NCBI RefSeq assembly: GCF_040712315.1
Contig: NC_134017.1
Coordinates: 56,914,636 to 56,978,635, forward strand
Length of the DNA: 64,000 bases
Source: Castanea sativa
Taxonomy: Eukaryota; Streptophyta; Magnoliopsida; Fagales; Fagaceae
Reading direction: 5' to 3'
This document shows positions 1 through 10,949 of this stretch, piece after piece. The first letter of the stretch is position 1, and each line of letters begins with the position of its first letter. Made by a program: the position numbers and the translations under genes. The notes below the pieces were generated by a model that did no database searches, was not told the DNA's origin, and saw nothing but the letters and a program-made list of their open reading frames with translations.

Positions 1-344
1 TCCACACTTATGTACAACTCAATAGCAATTATTTGAGTCATTCTCTCCATCCTATCAAACATGATCTTCATATGTTTGTCTTCTTCTATCGCCATATACC
101 TGTAGTTAATGCGTTCATGGAGGACTTCATGTGGAGAACGAAAAGTAATTTTAATGTCATGCAAAATAGGGTTCACACGCAATTCTTCCATAATTATCCT
201 CTTCAAATCATTCAGGGTCTTCAATCTATGATGTAACTGAATATAATAGCACTTGATACCCCGCCCTTTAAATGGCAATCCCTCATTCTCATCATCATTG
301 CAAAGCTCTCCACCATAGTATAAATTTATATCAATCACAGTCAT
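1..344 (-). CDS. MULE transposase, N-terminal part (copy 1, runs off left edge)
   Basis: Read on the minus strand, the ATG at 344-342 opens a frame that stays open for 114 codons to the window edge. It aligns without gaps to residues 1-114 of the full-length transposase at 23083-25851, starting MTVIDINLYYGGEL against MIGIDINLYYGGEL. This part is the N-terminal plant MULE domain that precedes an acidic spacer; the DNA-binding, DDE and zinc-finger parts would lie left of the window. The substitutions relative to copy 2 are mostly single residues and no stop or frameshift is visible. Whether the rest of this copy is intact cannot be told here. Identity as a MULE rests on copy 2. Confidence 0.8.
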   Translation of the reverse strand, partial: MTVIDINLYYGGELCNDDENEGLPFKGRGIKCYYIQLHHRLKTLNDLKRIIMEELRVNPILHDIKITFRSPHEVLHERINYRYMAIEEDKHMKIMFDRMERMTQIIAIELYISV

Positions 345-1083
345 TATGAACCTATTAAAGTCAAGTGTAATATGTTAGCGACAGATATAACACTTTCATT
401 CAACGTCAATTACAAAACATTTTATCTACTCAAAGTACAAACATTACATATGAAATGCCAACAACACCTTGTTACAACATATGGTATGGTTATGAGATTA
501 TGTCCCAACACCTCAAGCAAATTTGCATATACTCACCCCACATCACACATAAAAACAGTCATTATCCATTTCATACTCGTTACAAATTCCAAATCATTCT
601 AAGATCATGACTTTCAAAACCCATTCAAATCTTAAACAAAAATATTTTCAAAAAAGTTAATGAATAATGATAAAACACCTAGCAATACTATCCAATTCAT
701 ACCCAATACAAAATTCCAAATGCTTCTAAGGTCATGATAAAAACTCATTCATGATAAAATTTAATAATACTAAATAAATATCTTAAATAAGTAATGATAA
801 AAACCTAGCAAATAAATAATTACAATATCTACACTAACAAAACTAAAAAAATATTCACAATATTTAGAATAATATCTTAAATAAGTTAAGATAAAAAGCT
901 AGCAAATAAAAAATCACAATATCTATATACTAACAAAATTGTTAGAAGTTTTAACCTACACCCCAAAAATAAATAAAACCCGAGTGCAAAATTGTAAAAC
1001 CCTTACCTAAGATGTAGATTTGTTAAGACTGTGAGAGGGTGAGTCTGTGAGTCTGTAAGTGAGGCTGTCTGTGAGTGAGGCTG
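345..1083 (-). mobile_element. Upstream non-coding part of MULE copy 1
   Basis: This is the AT-rich leader of the minus-strand transposase and is colinear with 25852-26660. It contains imperfect internal repeats of a roughly 90-110 bp unit with phrases such as 'ataagttatgataaaaacctagc' broken into variants. It ends in a GA/GT-rich tract (1027-1083) matching 26590-26680. The terminal inverted repeat seen in copy 2 is missing: at 1083/1084 the sequence jumps directly to a flank corresponding to about 27566, a deletion of roughly 0.9 kb relative to copy 2. Confidence 0.6.
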
Positions 1084-2772
1084 ACAGGATAACCACGGAG
1101 TGAATGGTTGACATTAATACATACTCTCCAGAGATTGAGTGGAACTTCTAGCAAAAATAAAGCACCAAAAGTTGCAAACCTGCAAGATAACAGGAAAATA
1201 AAAAAAAAATTGAACATTTTCTGTAGAAATTGGGTGAGTTCTGAACCCAGAAAGTAATGCCACAGAGAATTTTTTTGAGTGATTTTCCCATGAAGCCATA
1301 AACACACCTATTGGATACTTTATATATGTAAAAAAAAAATTTTAAAAATAAAAAAAAAAAAAAAAAACCCTTCCATATACATGTGAAATTTCTCAACAAT
1401 AGCTCTACCAACTCTACCCAATAGTTACAAATGCACCATATACATGACACACACAACAATTTATCTTAATTTTTTTTTTTCTGTTCATGTTATTGATTTA
1501 TATCAAAACAGAACCCATTCAGGACTTTCATCAAACAGGTGGTGAGCGTGTTCGATTTCAGTACAAAATATTTTAAACCCAACCATAAAACAAAAAATTA
1601 GTTGACAAGATTATTCATACCATGTTTTCAAGTACACATACAAAAACAAAAACAAAAACAAAAAACTGACCTTTGTCTGTTTGGGTGTAAATATTCTTAT
1701 TTGTTGCGTTCTGAATAGCTTGAGGAAGAAACGGCGCTATGCAGTGCAGTTTAATTGGTGGTAAATGAAATTCGGGAAACAATGATATCTGTGCCGGACC
1801 TGAGCTAAACATGAGTGTGAAGTGGGCTTTTCTGATATTGGGACTTGCTTTTTAGTCCAAACACACTTTCAGCCTTTAGACTAAGTAGGATCGAAATACC
1901 TTATTGGGCTTAGATTTTATTCTCGGAGCCCAACTTCATTTGTGCTCAAGAAGTCTTGATAAAAGACAATGCCTGGAGATAAGACATTCTAATCTTTATC
2001 TTGAAAATGAAAACCAAAATAATAAGTCTAGATTTTATGCGCATGAATCATGATAGTTAGCTAATAAGATGATTAGACAAGGGAACTTTTTTAGCAAATC
2101 ATTCTTAAATTTTCCGTTTATACATGTGGATTTTTGCATTGAATAATATATGAAGTACCTAATAGGATTATTGAAAATTGAAAGACAAGAAAACAGGTTG
2201 TAATTAAGTCATAGCACTAAGTACTAACACAAGTGCCACCATTTCGTGATATTTCGTGGTTGAGTGGGACTCACATTCATCACACCTAATCAAACTAACG
2301 TGGGAGATTATATTATGAAATCAATTTATGTAGCTTCAAGTGCCTCTTGTAATATTTGATTCTCATAGGTCAATTTCGTCTGGAGAGAGTTATTGGAGTG
2401 CCTAAGAAGTACTCCTATATAAGATAGTGTCATAAGATATTCTCTCTTAAGTGAGTTACGTAGTGTTGTATGAGTTTACAATACATTAGTGTCTAAATTT
2501 ACCTATATTTACCATGCATTGATAATAAGATTGTAGGTAGACTTAGAGTAGGGCTTGTAGCAATTATTATATAAAAATAAAATCATTTTTTTATAAAAAT
2601 AAAATTGTCAAAAGAATCGAGAACGTGAGAGGTTTAAGATTTTAAAATTAAATCAAATTCAATTGGAAGTTTTTTTTTTTTAAGAATGGATTCGATTGGA
2701 AGTTAGATCGTGATGATGTTATAAATAATATATGCAAGTCTCACCCTGAAAAAAAAAAAAAAAAAAAAAAGA

Positions 2773-2806
<34 letters not shown>
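2773..2806. repeat. (TA)n microsatellite after a poly-A run
   Basis: About 17 TA dinucleotides follow an A-rich run of about 20. The tract is missing from the equivalent place in D2 (about 29095), so it expanded or arose after the duplication. Confidence 0.9.
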
Positions 2807-2810
<4 letters not shown>

Positions 2811-4143
2811 ATTCTAAGTCATTTATTCACTTAAAAAATATATATTATAAGTCTCATTTCGAAGGAATGAGGAAAAGTGCTATAATTCTTCCTTTATGAA
2901 AAGCACATTCATTCAAGTATGTTATGTATTAAATAAATATATTAATTTTTATCAAGCCTGGGATTCTAAAATTAAATCAATAGTTTAGTTCTTTAATTAT
3001 CAATAATTATAATGCATGTGATTTTTTTAAGCAAAAAAAAAAAAAAATTGGTCAAGACCATTTTAGATTCTTGGGTTTGATTGATTTTGATTGGGCTTGA
3101 CTGTTTTTCATGGGTTTTTATCGATTTTGGAACAATTTTTGTATTGGTTGGTTTTTAGTAATGGATCAAACTAGACATTGATTCTTGATTAACCCAATCA
3201 AACTGCTGGTCAATTTGTTTGTTTGTTTGTTTTTCTTTCTTTTCTTTTGTTTTCTTTTTCTTTTCTTTTTTTGTTGAAAGAGTCTATTTGTTTTTTAAAA
3301 CCATGAAAAAGTAGCATTAATAGTAAAGCACACATGTCAATGATAAGATGTCATCAAATATTCGTATTACAAGCACATCCACAGAAGGAGTATGCTCAGT
3401 TGGGAGAGTTTATTTTCATTAGTTTATTGGATTTAAAAAATAAACTTAAATAAAATATAGCTCAAGAAAGAGGTAAAGATTATAAAAATGTGCAAAAAAT
3501 AAATAAAACAAATGCTTGATTAGGTGCAATTGCAAAATATATGACATTGTAACAAATAACATGTATTGAGGTGAATGCATTCAATTTTTTTTATGAAAAT
3601 TGTTACTAAAGGTTTATGTGAAAGAGAGGACTCGGGCACCTAATGCAAGATATACTTTCACATATATTGGACCCAATAAATTGTGAACACGTGGTAAATA
3701 TTAAACACGTGTCCACATTCTATGGCCCAAGCTAGTTCCATTAATAAACGGACACGACAATTTTGGATTTTGTTTGTTATTAACAAAAAAAAAAGGTATA
3801 GTGCTTCGTTTCCTTAAACAAATATAGCTTGAGCCACAAAATTAAAGATAGAATGTGGATAAATGGCACAAAAAGATGAGTAGTAATTAAGAAGCCAGTT
3901 TTCAAATGATGATATATAGCAAGTATCAATCTCTCAATCATATAAAAACAACTGACAAATTCTAATGAGTTTTTTTTTTTTGTCTCGTCTATATGAATTT
4001 TGTGAAGACAGTAAACTTTGTACAGTATCCTTTCATGAGATTCTCTAAACAACTCACGTTATTTTTGTTCTTTCATCCCTACCCCAACCCCAACCCCAAA
4101 ACAAAAACAAAAACAAAATCAGACTCTTTCCTAGTTCCTACTT

Positions 4144-4687
4144 GTAAAAGCAGAAGCTTTGACACTAATTTCTTGAGAATAGCAGAAACGTAAATATCTA
4201 TTTGTTGTGTGTGTATCCAAATAACAGTGGGTTTATGCAAAATAGAAATAGAAAGACAAAACAAACAATCACACAATGAACACAAAGATTTACATGGTTC
4301 GGCCTAAGTCTACATCCACGGACAATGTCAAGGAAAAATTTCACCAACCAAGGAGGAAGATTACACTAATAGCACTCTCACTGAAACCAAGAACCAAATA
4401 CACCAAAGAGTTATCTCACATAAAGAATAAAGAAAACTCTTCTAGAAGCCCTCGAAGTTGCGGCACTTTTAACACACAGAACAATAGCCGCATAAGTGAC
4501 AAAGTGGTGCCAAATAACAATTCCGAGTTTAACTTGGATTTCCTAATACGGCTGGGTATTAGTTTGAGAGTAATCCAATAGCAAGAGTCCTACTAGGACT
4601 CGGTCACTTATTAGTAGACCAAAGGCAAGCCACACGTAACACCACTGTTTCTGTGTATCATGGAAATTCAATAGCCAAAAGAACCTT
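4144..4687. mobile_element. About 0.54 kb insertion present only in D1
   Basis: D2 reads straight from 'ctctttcctactt' to 'tgtcatttgaag' (about 30450-30475). In D1 about 540 bp separate the same two anchors. The insert carries 'tacatggttcggcctaag', a motif recurrent in plant transposable elements, and ends that share an inverted 'aacagtgg/ccactgtt'. No long TIR, LTR or coding domain is visible and the exact borders are uncertain, so the class is left open (LTR-derived or DNA element). Confidence 0.5.
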
Positions 4688-5257
4688 GTCATTTGAAGAG
4701 TTTAATTGTTTAAATATGGGAATCTATTGTAGATAGTCCTGAAGTTGTATATATATGTCTACTATAAGGGCACCAAGGCATGTACTAGTCTTCTTTATTT
4801 TCTTCTTTCTCATGATTTCCATGAAACCTTGTGCATTAAGTGATTCTTTATCATTTGGATTCATGCATCTCTCTTCAGTTTATATAAGAGATTTCATTCT
4901 GCAACTTTGAGTTACCCTTTAAGTAATAAGATGATATATAATATAATCATCCCAAGTGCAATAATGCTTGACCATCATACATGATCCCAGATCTTTAGTT
5001 CAAATCAAGAGATGTAGAATTAACCTGGTTAGCTTTCAAATTTTGTGATTTTTTTATGTGTTTTAAACAAGAAGAAGATACCAATATTCCATAGAAATTG
5101 TTCACTTTCTGTCAACCAAATTCATAAAAGGACATATTTGGTTTACTAGTCGTGAAAATTGCACTTTGAATAATCAAGAAAAGGCCCATTAGTAGTCCTC
5201 ACTTACTGAATTGAGTTTTGAATACAATAATAAAACAGGGTAAACTAAAAGCTTACA

Positions 5258-5520
5258 TGAATCACGTATATATTCATAACAGTTTATTAGCTACGCGATG
5301 CCTAGTTATTTATCTTTTGTTTGATTTTCATGTTATAGATGGCAAAATTTAATAGATAGCCTTATTGTACAGAAACAACCATCGGTTCAATTCAAAATTA
5401 AGGAAGAAGTGAACCGATGCCAGATTCAGGAATGGTGACCAAAATTTAAGTCTGTTTCCATTAAAATACGAATCCATGAACTTCCAGAATTGTTTATTCA
5501 GTATTGATTTTCTTGATAGA
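5258..5520 (-). repeat. Inverted fragment of the B flank
   Basis: The reverse complement of this stretch matches 21330-21590 and 27160-27440, including 'gataaataactaggtat', 'gtagctaataaactg' and 'gaggctatctattcaatttt'. The matching stretch is exactly what is missing from the direct copy of the flank at 1083/1084. Confidence 0.7.
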
Positions 5521-5778
5521 AATTCTTAAGTACCAGAACCAGCCTCAACAATATTATTTTACTTGTCACATGTATGAGGCACGTAGCTCTTTAGCAAGGA
5601 TTGCTGGATTGTAATCAAAGGCTTAGTAAGTAGACAACATATTTGTTGTTGAGTCAGACTCTTCAAAGAGAAAGTTCAGTTGCTAAAGTGCGCATTCCTC
5701 TCACTAAGTATCTACAGCAAAATAAACAGATCCTAAACAGACCTTAAGTAGATGAAATATTTGAAACTTTTGACTTTT

Positions 5779-5904
5779 AAGTTTTTTTTTTTTTTTTTTT
5801 TAAAGGTAATTACAATATGCTGCTAACCCCACAACTCGAACTCTTTTCCTCCTAGACCACCAAGCACTTTGTACATGAGGAGGTGTCAATTCAGCCACAA
5901 AACC
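5779..5904 (-). mobile_element. tRNA-derived SINE, family 2, minus strand
   Basis: Flanked by a 10-bp direct repeat TTTGACTTTT (5769-5778 and 5905-5914). On the minus strand it begins with an A-box-like segment (ttgtggctgaattgacacc), has a B-box-like 'gagttcgagttgtg', and ends in a poly-A tail (the poly-T run at 5782-5801). These are the hallmarks of a tRNA-related SINE inserted by target-primed reverse transcription. No tRNA cloverleaf can be completed, so it is not a tRNA gene. Confidence 0.7.
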
Positions 5905-6518
5905 TTTGACTTTTTACTTTTAAGCTTTTTTTCTTTTTTTTTTTTTTTTAGAATACTAACCTATTGAGTCTCACGCTAATATCAGCATGAAAGGTAGTTA
6001 AGTTACCTGACATGCCAACTTAGCAATTTATGGATAAAAACAAAAATCTAAGAGCATTGTTTGTTACAAACATCACATTCACATTCACGAAAAAAGAAAA
6101 ACTGAAATTAGACTTGAAGTCATGATTCACGGCAAGTTTGAATGGCCGGCTAGCTCTACTATACTCCCTCTCCCTCTTCCTTTGTTCAAAGTTCAAACTA
6201 CCCTTTAAAAGTCACAATTTCAATTGTTTTTTCGCTTGTGTGTAAATGTGTGTGCAACAGAGTGCATGTATCAGCCTTTTCCCAAAATCTAAAACTTGTT
6301 GTGTGCTTTTGGAGATCCCAACAGATCCCATTTAAACTCTATTTGGTTCTTTTGGCACAAAAGACACCTACAAGTGGTCACCCCTTTAATCAAAGGAAAT
6401 TTATTTTTCATCGTTCCAATTTTGTACATGTTTGGACTTTTTTTCCTCTACTTTCTTATAGGATGTTTGGATGTGACGTGATAATTGTTGCAACTTTAAT
6501 AATGCATTTTCTAGCATC

Positions 6519-6519
<1 letters not shown>

Positions 6520-6583
<64 letters not shown>
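6520..6583. repeat. (TTA)n microsatellite
   Basis: About 21 TTA/ATT triplets. An apparent poly-tyrosine reading frame across it is an artefact of the repeat. The surrounding 5.9-7.18 kb is AT-rich with no supported gene. Confidence 0.95.
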
Positions 6584-7185
6584 TATTTAGTTTGTTAGCC
6601 TTTATTTTATTATTAATCTCTTAGTAAAAGCATCTTAAATTTAATTAATTTTTTAAATTCACATAAGAGTTATACTACATCTAATTTTCTTAGTGCTTAA
6701 AATACCGAAAACAATAATTTTACTACAACAACAAACTTCAAAACACGATTAACAAAGGACCAAAAAAAGGGGAAGAGCACACAAAGACAAAATCAAATTA
6801 TCTTCATGCATTGAATTTGTTTAAAACTTGAAGACTTTAAAAGTAAGCTAAATAAAATAAATTAAGTTACATATGAAATGTGCTTGTTCAATGGCTTTTC
6901 ATTTTTTCCGACATGTAAATTTTATGTTATATTTTTGTCTAACTTGCCAAATGAATTCTTAAAAATAAAATTATTTTTCATATGCATTTTCAAAAATCTT
7001 AAATGGGATACAAATATAAAAAATATAAATTTTTTTTCTAATACGATTTTTAAAAAAGAGTTTCATAAATTTATATACTTTTGATATTCATATAAGAGCT
7101 ATATTAAAACCATATTCTATTGCTGAAGATACCAAAAATAATCATTTTTAAACTATTATGACAAAGTTCAAAACAGTTTGCTAAG

Positions 7186-7268
7186 GGTCTTGTAGCTGAA
7201 TTGACACTTCTACATGCACAAAGTGTTTAGGAGTCTAAGGGGAAAATGGTTCGAACTAATTTGCACAC
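7186..7268 (+). mobile_element. SINE family 2 fragment
   Basis: The segment 'gtcttgtagctgaattgac' followed by 'ggttcgaac' is the same head as the minus-strand SINE at 5779-5904, here in the opposite orientation. It lacks a clear poly-A tail and target duplication, so it is an old or partial copy. From here to 7714 is AT-rich sequence with nothing else recognisable. Confidence 0.5.
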
Positions 7269-7719
7269 CAAGATAAAGTTTGATGATTTTCAACTACTAA
7301 ACTACATTTATGCTCAATGTAATTTCATTTTTAAATATTTTATTGTTATCTTTTTTTAATACAATTTTAATCAATTCTACCATTTCATGTTTAAATTTAA
7401 TATAGCATTTTTTAAATCCTAAAGTCTAAAGGGTTAGGAACGTAGCAAATTAAGAACAATTTGTTTTGAATACAATATTTAAATAAATACTTACTAAACA
7501 TAAACATAAATTTAAACATTCATTTTTTTCCAACATAAAAATTTGGTCTAATAACCATTTTGGTCACTAATTTTTACCCAATGCATCAAAATGGTCTATA
7601 ATATTTAAAATGTGTTAGTTTAAGTTTAGTCCATAACCTTTTTTATATTAAGTTAAAATAGTTATTGTCATCAAGAGGTGGATAGAATAAAGCAGACACA
7701 CTAATGGTGATATTAAAAT

Positions 7720-8412
7720 TGTGGGGAGTAAAAGGACCCAAATGGGCATATGGGCCTTTGGACTGTAGCATGAAGGGCCGACCTGCTCCAGAATTAAATT
7801 CTACGAATCGGCCCATAGGCCGAGGTTCCGAGGATACAACCGAGGGTGAGTTCCTCCTCGGACCGATCCAAGAGAACTCAAGATTTCATTATGAAGGTCA
7901 AGGCACAACCCTGGAAAGACTAATGGTTAAAGGGGGACACCCTGAACCTTCCAGATGCACCAGTGTTAAAGAAAATATCAAGGGCAAAGGCTGCCACCTC
8001 CGCATTAAAGGCACTGCACCTACCTCCCTGGCCGCATTAATGGGGAAGTGACCCCTGAACAGTAGGGCTAAAACTTCTAGTCACTGTCCAAAAAGAGTCA
8101 AAAAATGAAGTATTTAAGGGGGATGGAGGCTAGAGAGGAGGGGGATCGGTAACTAAGAAAGAAATTAAGAAATTGTAATCTTTAAGGAAGAAAGAGAAAT
8201 AATAAAGAAGTAGTCATCGGCTCAAGTCCGAGGAGATCCATTTGCAATTATCGTTCGTTATTTACCTGTATTTACTTATAAAAGCCTGTTATCAAGCTCC
8301 CAGTACTTTTAACCTAGGTTTTAAGCCCACACTCTACAAATTTTATTGTTTAAGGCTCATTGGGCCTGAGCCCGTGATTGTCTTTGGGTCCAGGTGCAAT
8401 TGTGCACTTACA
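7720..8412. mobile_element. Solo LTR (Ty3-gypsy type), 693 bp
   Basis: The element begins TGTGGGGAG and ends CACTTACA, giving TG...CA termini, and it is flanked by a perfect 5-bp duplication AAAAT (7715-7719 and 8413-8417). It is markedly GC-richer than its surroundings and contains repeated 'ccgagg' motifs. No primer-binding site or internal domain adjoins it, so it is a solo LTR left by recombination between two LTRs. The 115-codon open frame inside has no recognisable domain. Confidence 0.85.
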
Positions 8413-8458
8413 AAAATATTATTATTATTCTTTTCAAAAAAAATATTATTATTATTAA

Positions 8459-9249
8459 GAGCATCCTTATCTGAAAATTGTATCTTATCCTATTTTACCA
8501 TCTCAAAAAGCTACTTTATCAATTATACCATACCATTTTACAATACTCCCAGCATCCCAACTTTTATTTTACAATACAATGCATTAAAATAATATAAATT
8601 ATTCAATAAAATAATAAATAATAAATTCTATCACTCCCCGATCTCTCATTTCTGTCCCTGCCTCTGTCCCTGTCTCAACAACCAAAAAATTCAATCACCA
8701 CCACAACAATATTATGCCCACCACTCCACCATTGCCCATTGCCCACCAAAATCCCACCAGAACCAAAACTCCATTTTACAACACTCCTAACATCCCTCTG
8801 CCCCTAGCACCAGCCACAACAACAACAACAACAAAAAACATAGCCACCATGCCACCATCGAGAAACTCACCAATCTCCACCAATCCTAACCCACCAATCT
8901 CCACCGAGAAACCCACCAATCTCCACGATCCTAAACCACCAACCTCCACCAATCCAAACCCATGCCACCACCTGACCCATGATACACCGATCCACCTATC
9001 CAAACCCATCACCTGACCCACAACTCCAAACCCACCACCTAACCCACGACCCACACAGCTCACCGATCCAAACACAACCCACCACGATCTCCAATCTCCG
9101 TCAATCCACGCCGATCCAAAATTCAAAATCCTCGCCGATCGCCATGCCATGACCCCAAACCCAACCCAGCTCCGATGCAAGCTTTGAATGAGAAAGAGAG
9201 ATGTGAGATGAGAGAAAGAGTGACGACTGAGGAGGGAGGAGCTCTGTGA

Positions 9250-9300
<51 letters not shown>

Positions 9301-9474
9301 AATGAGAAACATCGAAACAGAACTGAGAGTGAGAGAAAGCAAAAAGTGAAAAATAATAAAATAATATTTTTTGGTTTTATAGTTGAGCTATAGTGCGATT
9401 CTACATTTAGAATTGCACTGTAACACAATTGCAAATTTTTTTGCAATAATCAAATTTTAGAGTTCAACAATGCC
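8459..9474. mobile_element. Non-autonomous DNA element remnant with CA- and GA-rich core
   Basis: Ends resemble a degenerate inverted pair: GAGCATCCTTAT on the left, and the reverse complement of the right end starts GGCATTGTTGA. The interior holds a proline/threonine-coding repeat tract (about 8710-9130; unit around 'cccaccaatctccac'), then (GT)n at 9247-9267 and (GA)n at 9268-9298. The layout parallels the better-defined element at 31134-32018. No transposase is encoded. The target duplication is not clean, so borders are approximate. Confidence 0.5.
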
Positions 9475-9796
9475 TTGTTTGGTCAAGAATTTCACCTTCT
9501 AGTGTAAAGAAGAAGGTATGGCACCCATAGAATGGATCTATAGGTGTCCGAGGATGCTTGTATAAGAAGAATAGGAATGAACCACTATAAAATCCACTAA
9601 TTCCTCCCTTCCTCCTACCACTACGGTTAGCCTCACTTGACTAGCTAGTGTGATTACAGTCCCGTCAAAGGCCACTAAAGGAGTATCGTATCGAGTTAAG
9701 TCACCAAGGGTGAGGCCCAAACCCTCGTACAGATTGGAGTACATTACTTCAGTCTCACTTCCTTGATCTACCATCACTCTTCTTATATCAAAGCCT

Positions 9797-10513
9797 GGCC
9801 AAAATGGGCAATTAGCCATATTTATAGAAGAATATAGTTAGTAGGCACAGTTTGGAAACTAAATATAATACTAACATCTCAACTCTCAGAGAGTCGATTT
9901 TGGAGGTCAAAATCGAGTCTCTAAGACTCGATTTTCATGGTCTATCACATCTGACGTGGCATTTTATTCACGTGGACTCCACCTGGAAATCGAGTATCTG
10001 ACACTCGATTTATAAGTTTCAATTTGTTTTTTCTTATTTTCCTTCTCCTTCCTTTTTCATCGATGCATTTGTTCATCTGCTTCCTGGCTCAGCCACCACA
10101 GCCCATCGCCATCGACCCAACAAGGCGACCCAGGCAGCGCGACCCAGGCGCGAGACCCAGGTCGCGACCCAGGCCGCAACCCAGGCCACGATCTAGGCCG
10201 CGCGACCCAGGCGCACGACCAGGCCGCGCAAATCAGTGTTTGGGATTTCTGAATTTTTTTTTTTTTTTGAGGTGAGAGTTGAAATTGTTTTGGTTTGTAA
10301 ATCGAGTCTATACGACTCGATTTTTAGGTGGTGTCCACGTGGATAAATTGCCACATCAAATGTGATAGACCATGGAAATCGAGTCTTTTATACTCGATTT
10401 TGGCCTCCAAAATCGACTCTCTTAGAGTCGAGATGTTAGTATTATATTTAGTTTCCAAACTGTGCCTACTAACTATATTCTTCCATAACTATGGCTAATT
10501 GCCCATTTTGGCC
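9797..10513. mobile_element. Non-autonomous Mutator-like element with hairpin-rich long TIRs
   Basis: A perfect 9-bp duplication TCAAAGCCT (9788-9796 and 10514-10522) flanks inverted arms of about 215 bp whose outer 24 bp (GGCCAAAATGGGCAATTAGC...) match perfectly. Nine-bp target duplications plus long TIRs define Mutator-like elements. Inside the arms are short hairpins built on AAATCGAGT/ACTCGATTT: stems at 9909-9920 with 9924-9935 (12 bp, perfect), 9987-9995 with 10003-10011, 10299-10308 with 10314-10323, and 10376-10384 with 10392-10400. The core (10020-10298) is GC-rich and carries no transposase. Confidence 0.92.
10118..10230 (+). repeat. GC-rich minisatellite in the MULE core
   Basis: Eight or so imperfect repeats of a 12-14 bp unit around 'cgcgacccaggc'. 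On the plus strand it reads as an Arg/Pro-rich peptide (RPRQRDPGARPRSRPRPQ...). It contrasts sharply with the AT-rich surroundings and could be captured host DNA expanded by slippage, but no source gene is recognised. Confidence 0.75.
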
Positions 10514-10949
10514 TCAAAGCCTTCAATCCGCAATGTTACTACCAGCGCATCATTATGGGGTTGAATAGTGCCCTCCTTTCCAGTAAAGCCTATGCCTTTA
10601 TCTTCCTACCGTCCCATTTTAGGAGGGGTGAATCCATTTCCAGATCTGAAACCAGGGCTACGACCATAACTCAGGATATAGTTTGTCCCGGTTTAGCTAG
10701 GTGTTTGGCCACATGAATCACCTCCATGAGCCCCCAAGAGGGAGCCGAAAACTATGAGGTGCTCACCCCTTTAATGTCTCAAGGCCGGGGGTTATCCTGG
10801 GCAATAAACTCCTTTAGGCACCCTGCCTTCTCAAGCTTGCTCAAATGATCCTTCAAAGTCCGGCAATCTTCAGTTGTATGTCCCCGGGCCGATGGTAAGA
10901 ACAAAAAAGGTTTTAGTTCCTTCGTGATACATCTCCACTCATCTTGTTT

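Larger units (their letters stand above)
1..5260 (+). repeat. Segmental direct repeat D1 (partner D2 at 25510-32025)
   Basis: D1 and D2 are colinear in the same orientation. They share the MULE N-terminus, the leader, the flank beginning 'ggataaccacggagtg' (1084; 27566), the block 'ttgaataatatatgaagtacc' (about 2139; 28619), the block around 'gaattttgtga.gacagtaaac' (about 3992; 30343) and the block ending 'acatgaa' (5255; 32021). They differ by small indels and by several large insertions or deletions annotated separately. Between 1850 and 5260 no coding exon is recognisable. The stretch is AT-rich intergenic DNA with poly-T/poly-A runs. Confidence 0.8.
9538..10620 (-). pseudogene. gypsy aspartic protease relic, split by a MULE
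   Basis: On the minus strand 10620-10523 encodes GKEGTIQPHNDALVVTLRIEG, and 9796-9538 continues FDIRRVMVDQGSETEVMYSN...VDFIVVHSYSSYTSILGHL. This is a retropepsin-like domain of plant gypsy elements; the expected catalytic D is in MVDQGS (family form usually VDTGS or VDQGSS). The 717-bp MULE at 9797-10513 plus its 9-bp duplication separates the two halves, and removing one copy of the duplication would make the frame continuous across the site. Confidence 0.8.

Noticed and set aside
4081..4098. Telomere-like run of 'ccccaac' units
   Set aside because: Only about three units, not the plant TTTAGGG repeat; simple C/A-rich sequence.
6238..6624. 128-codon open frame with a long tyrosine run
   Set aside because: The tyrosines come from the (TTA)n microsatellite; no domain or supporting splice or promoter structure.
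8776..9446. Overlapping open frames of 188 and 107 codons on the minus strand
   Set aside because: They translate CA/GA microsatellites and a C-rich tandem tract inside a DNA-element remnant; low-complexity peptides.
10024..10275. Arg/Pro-rich 83-codon frame as a possible captured gene (Pack-MULE)
   Set aside because: The peptide is produced by a 12-14 bp minisatellite and no source gene is recognisable; kept only as a repeat in the MULE core.
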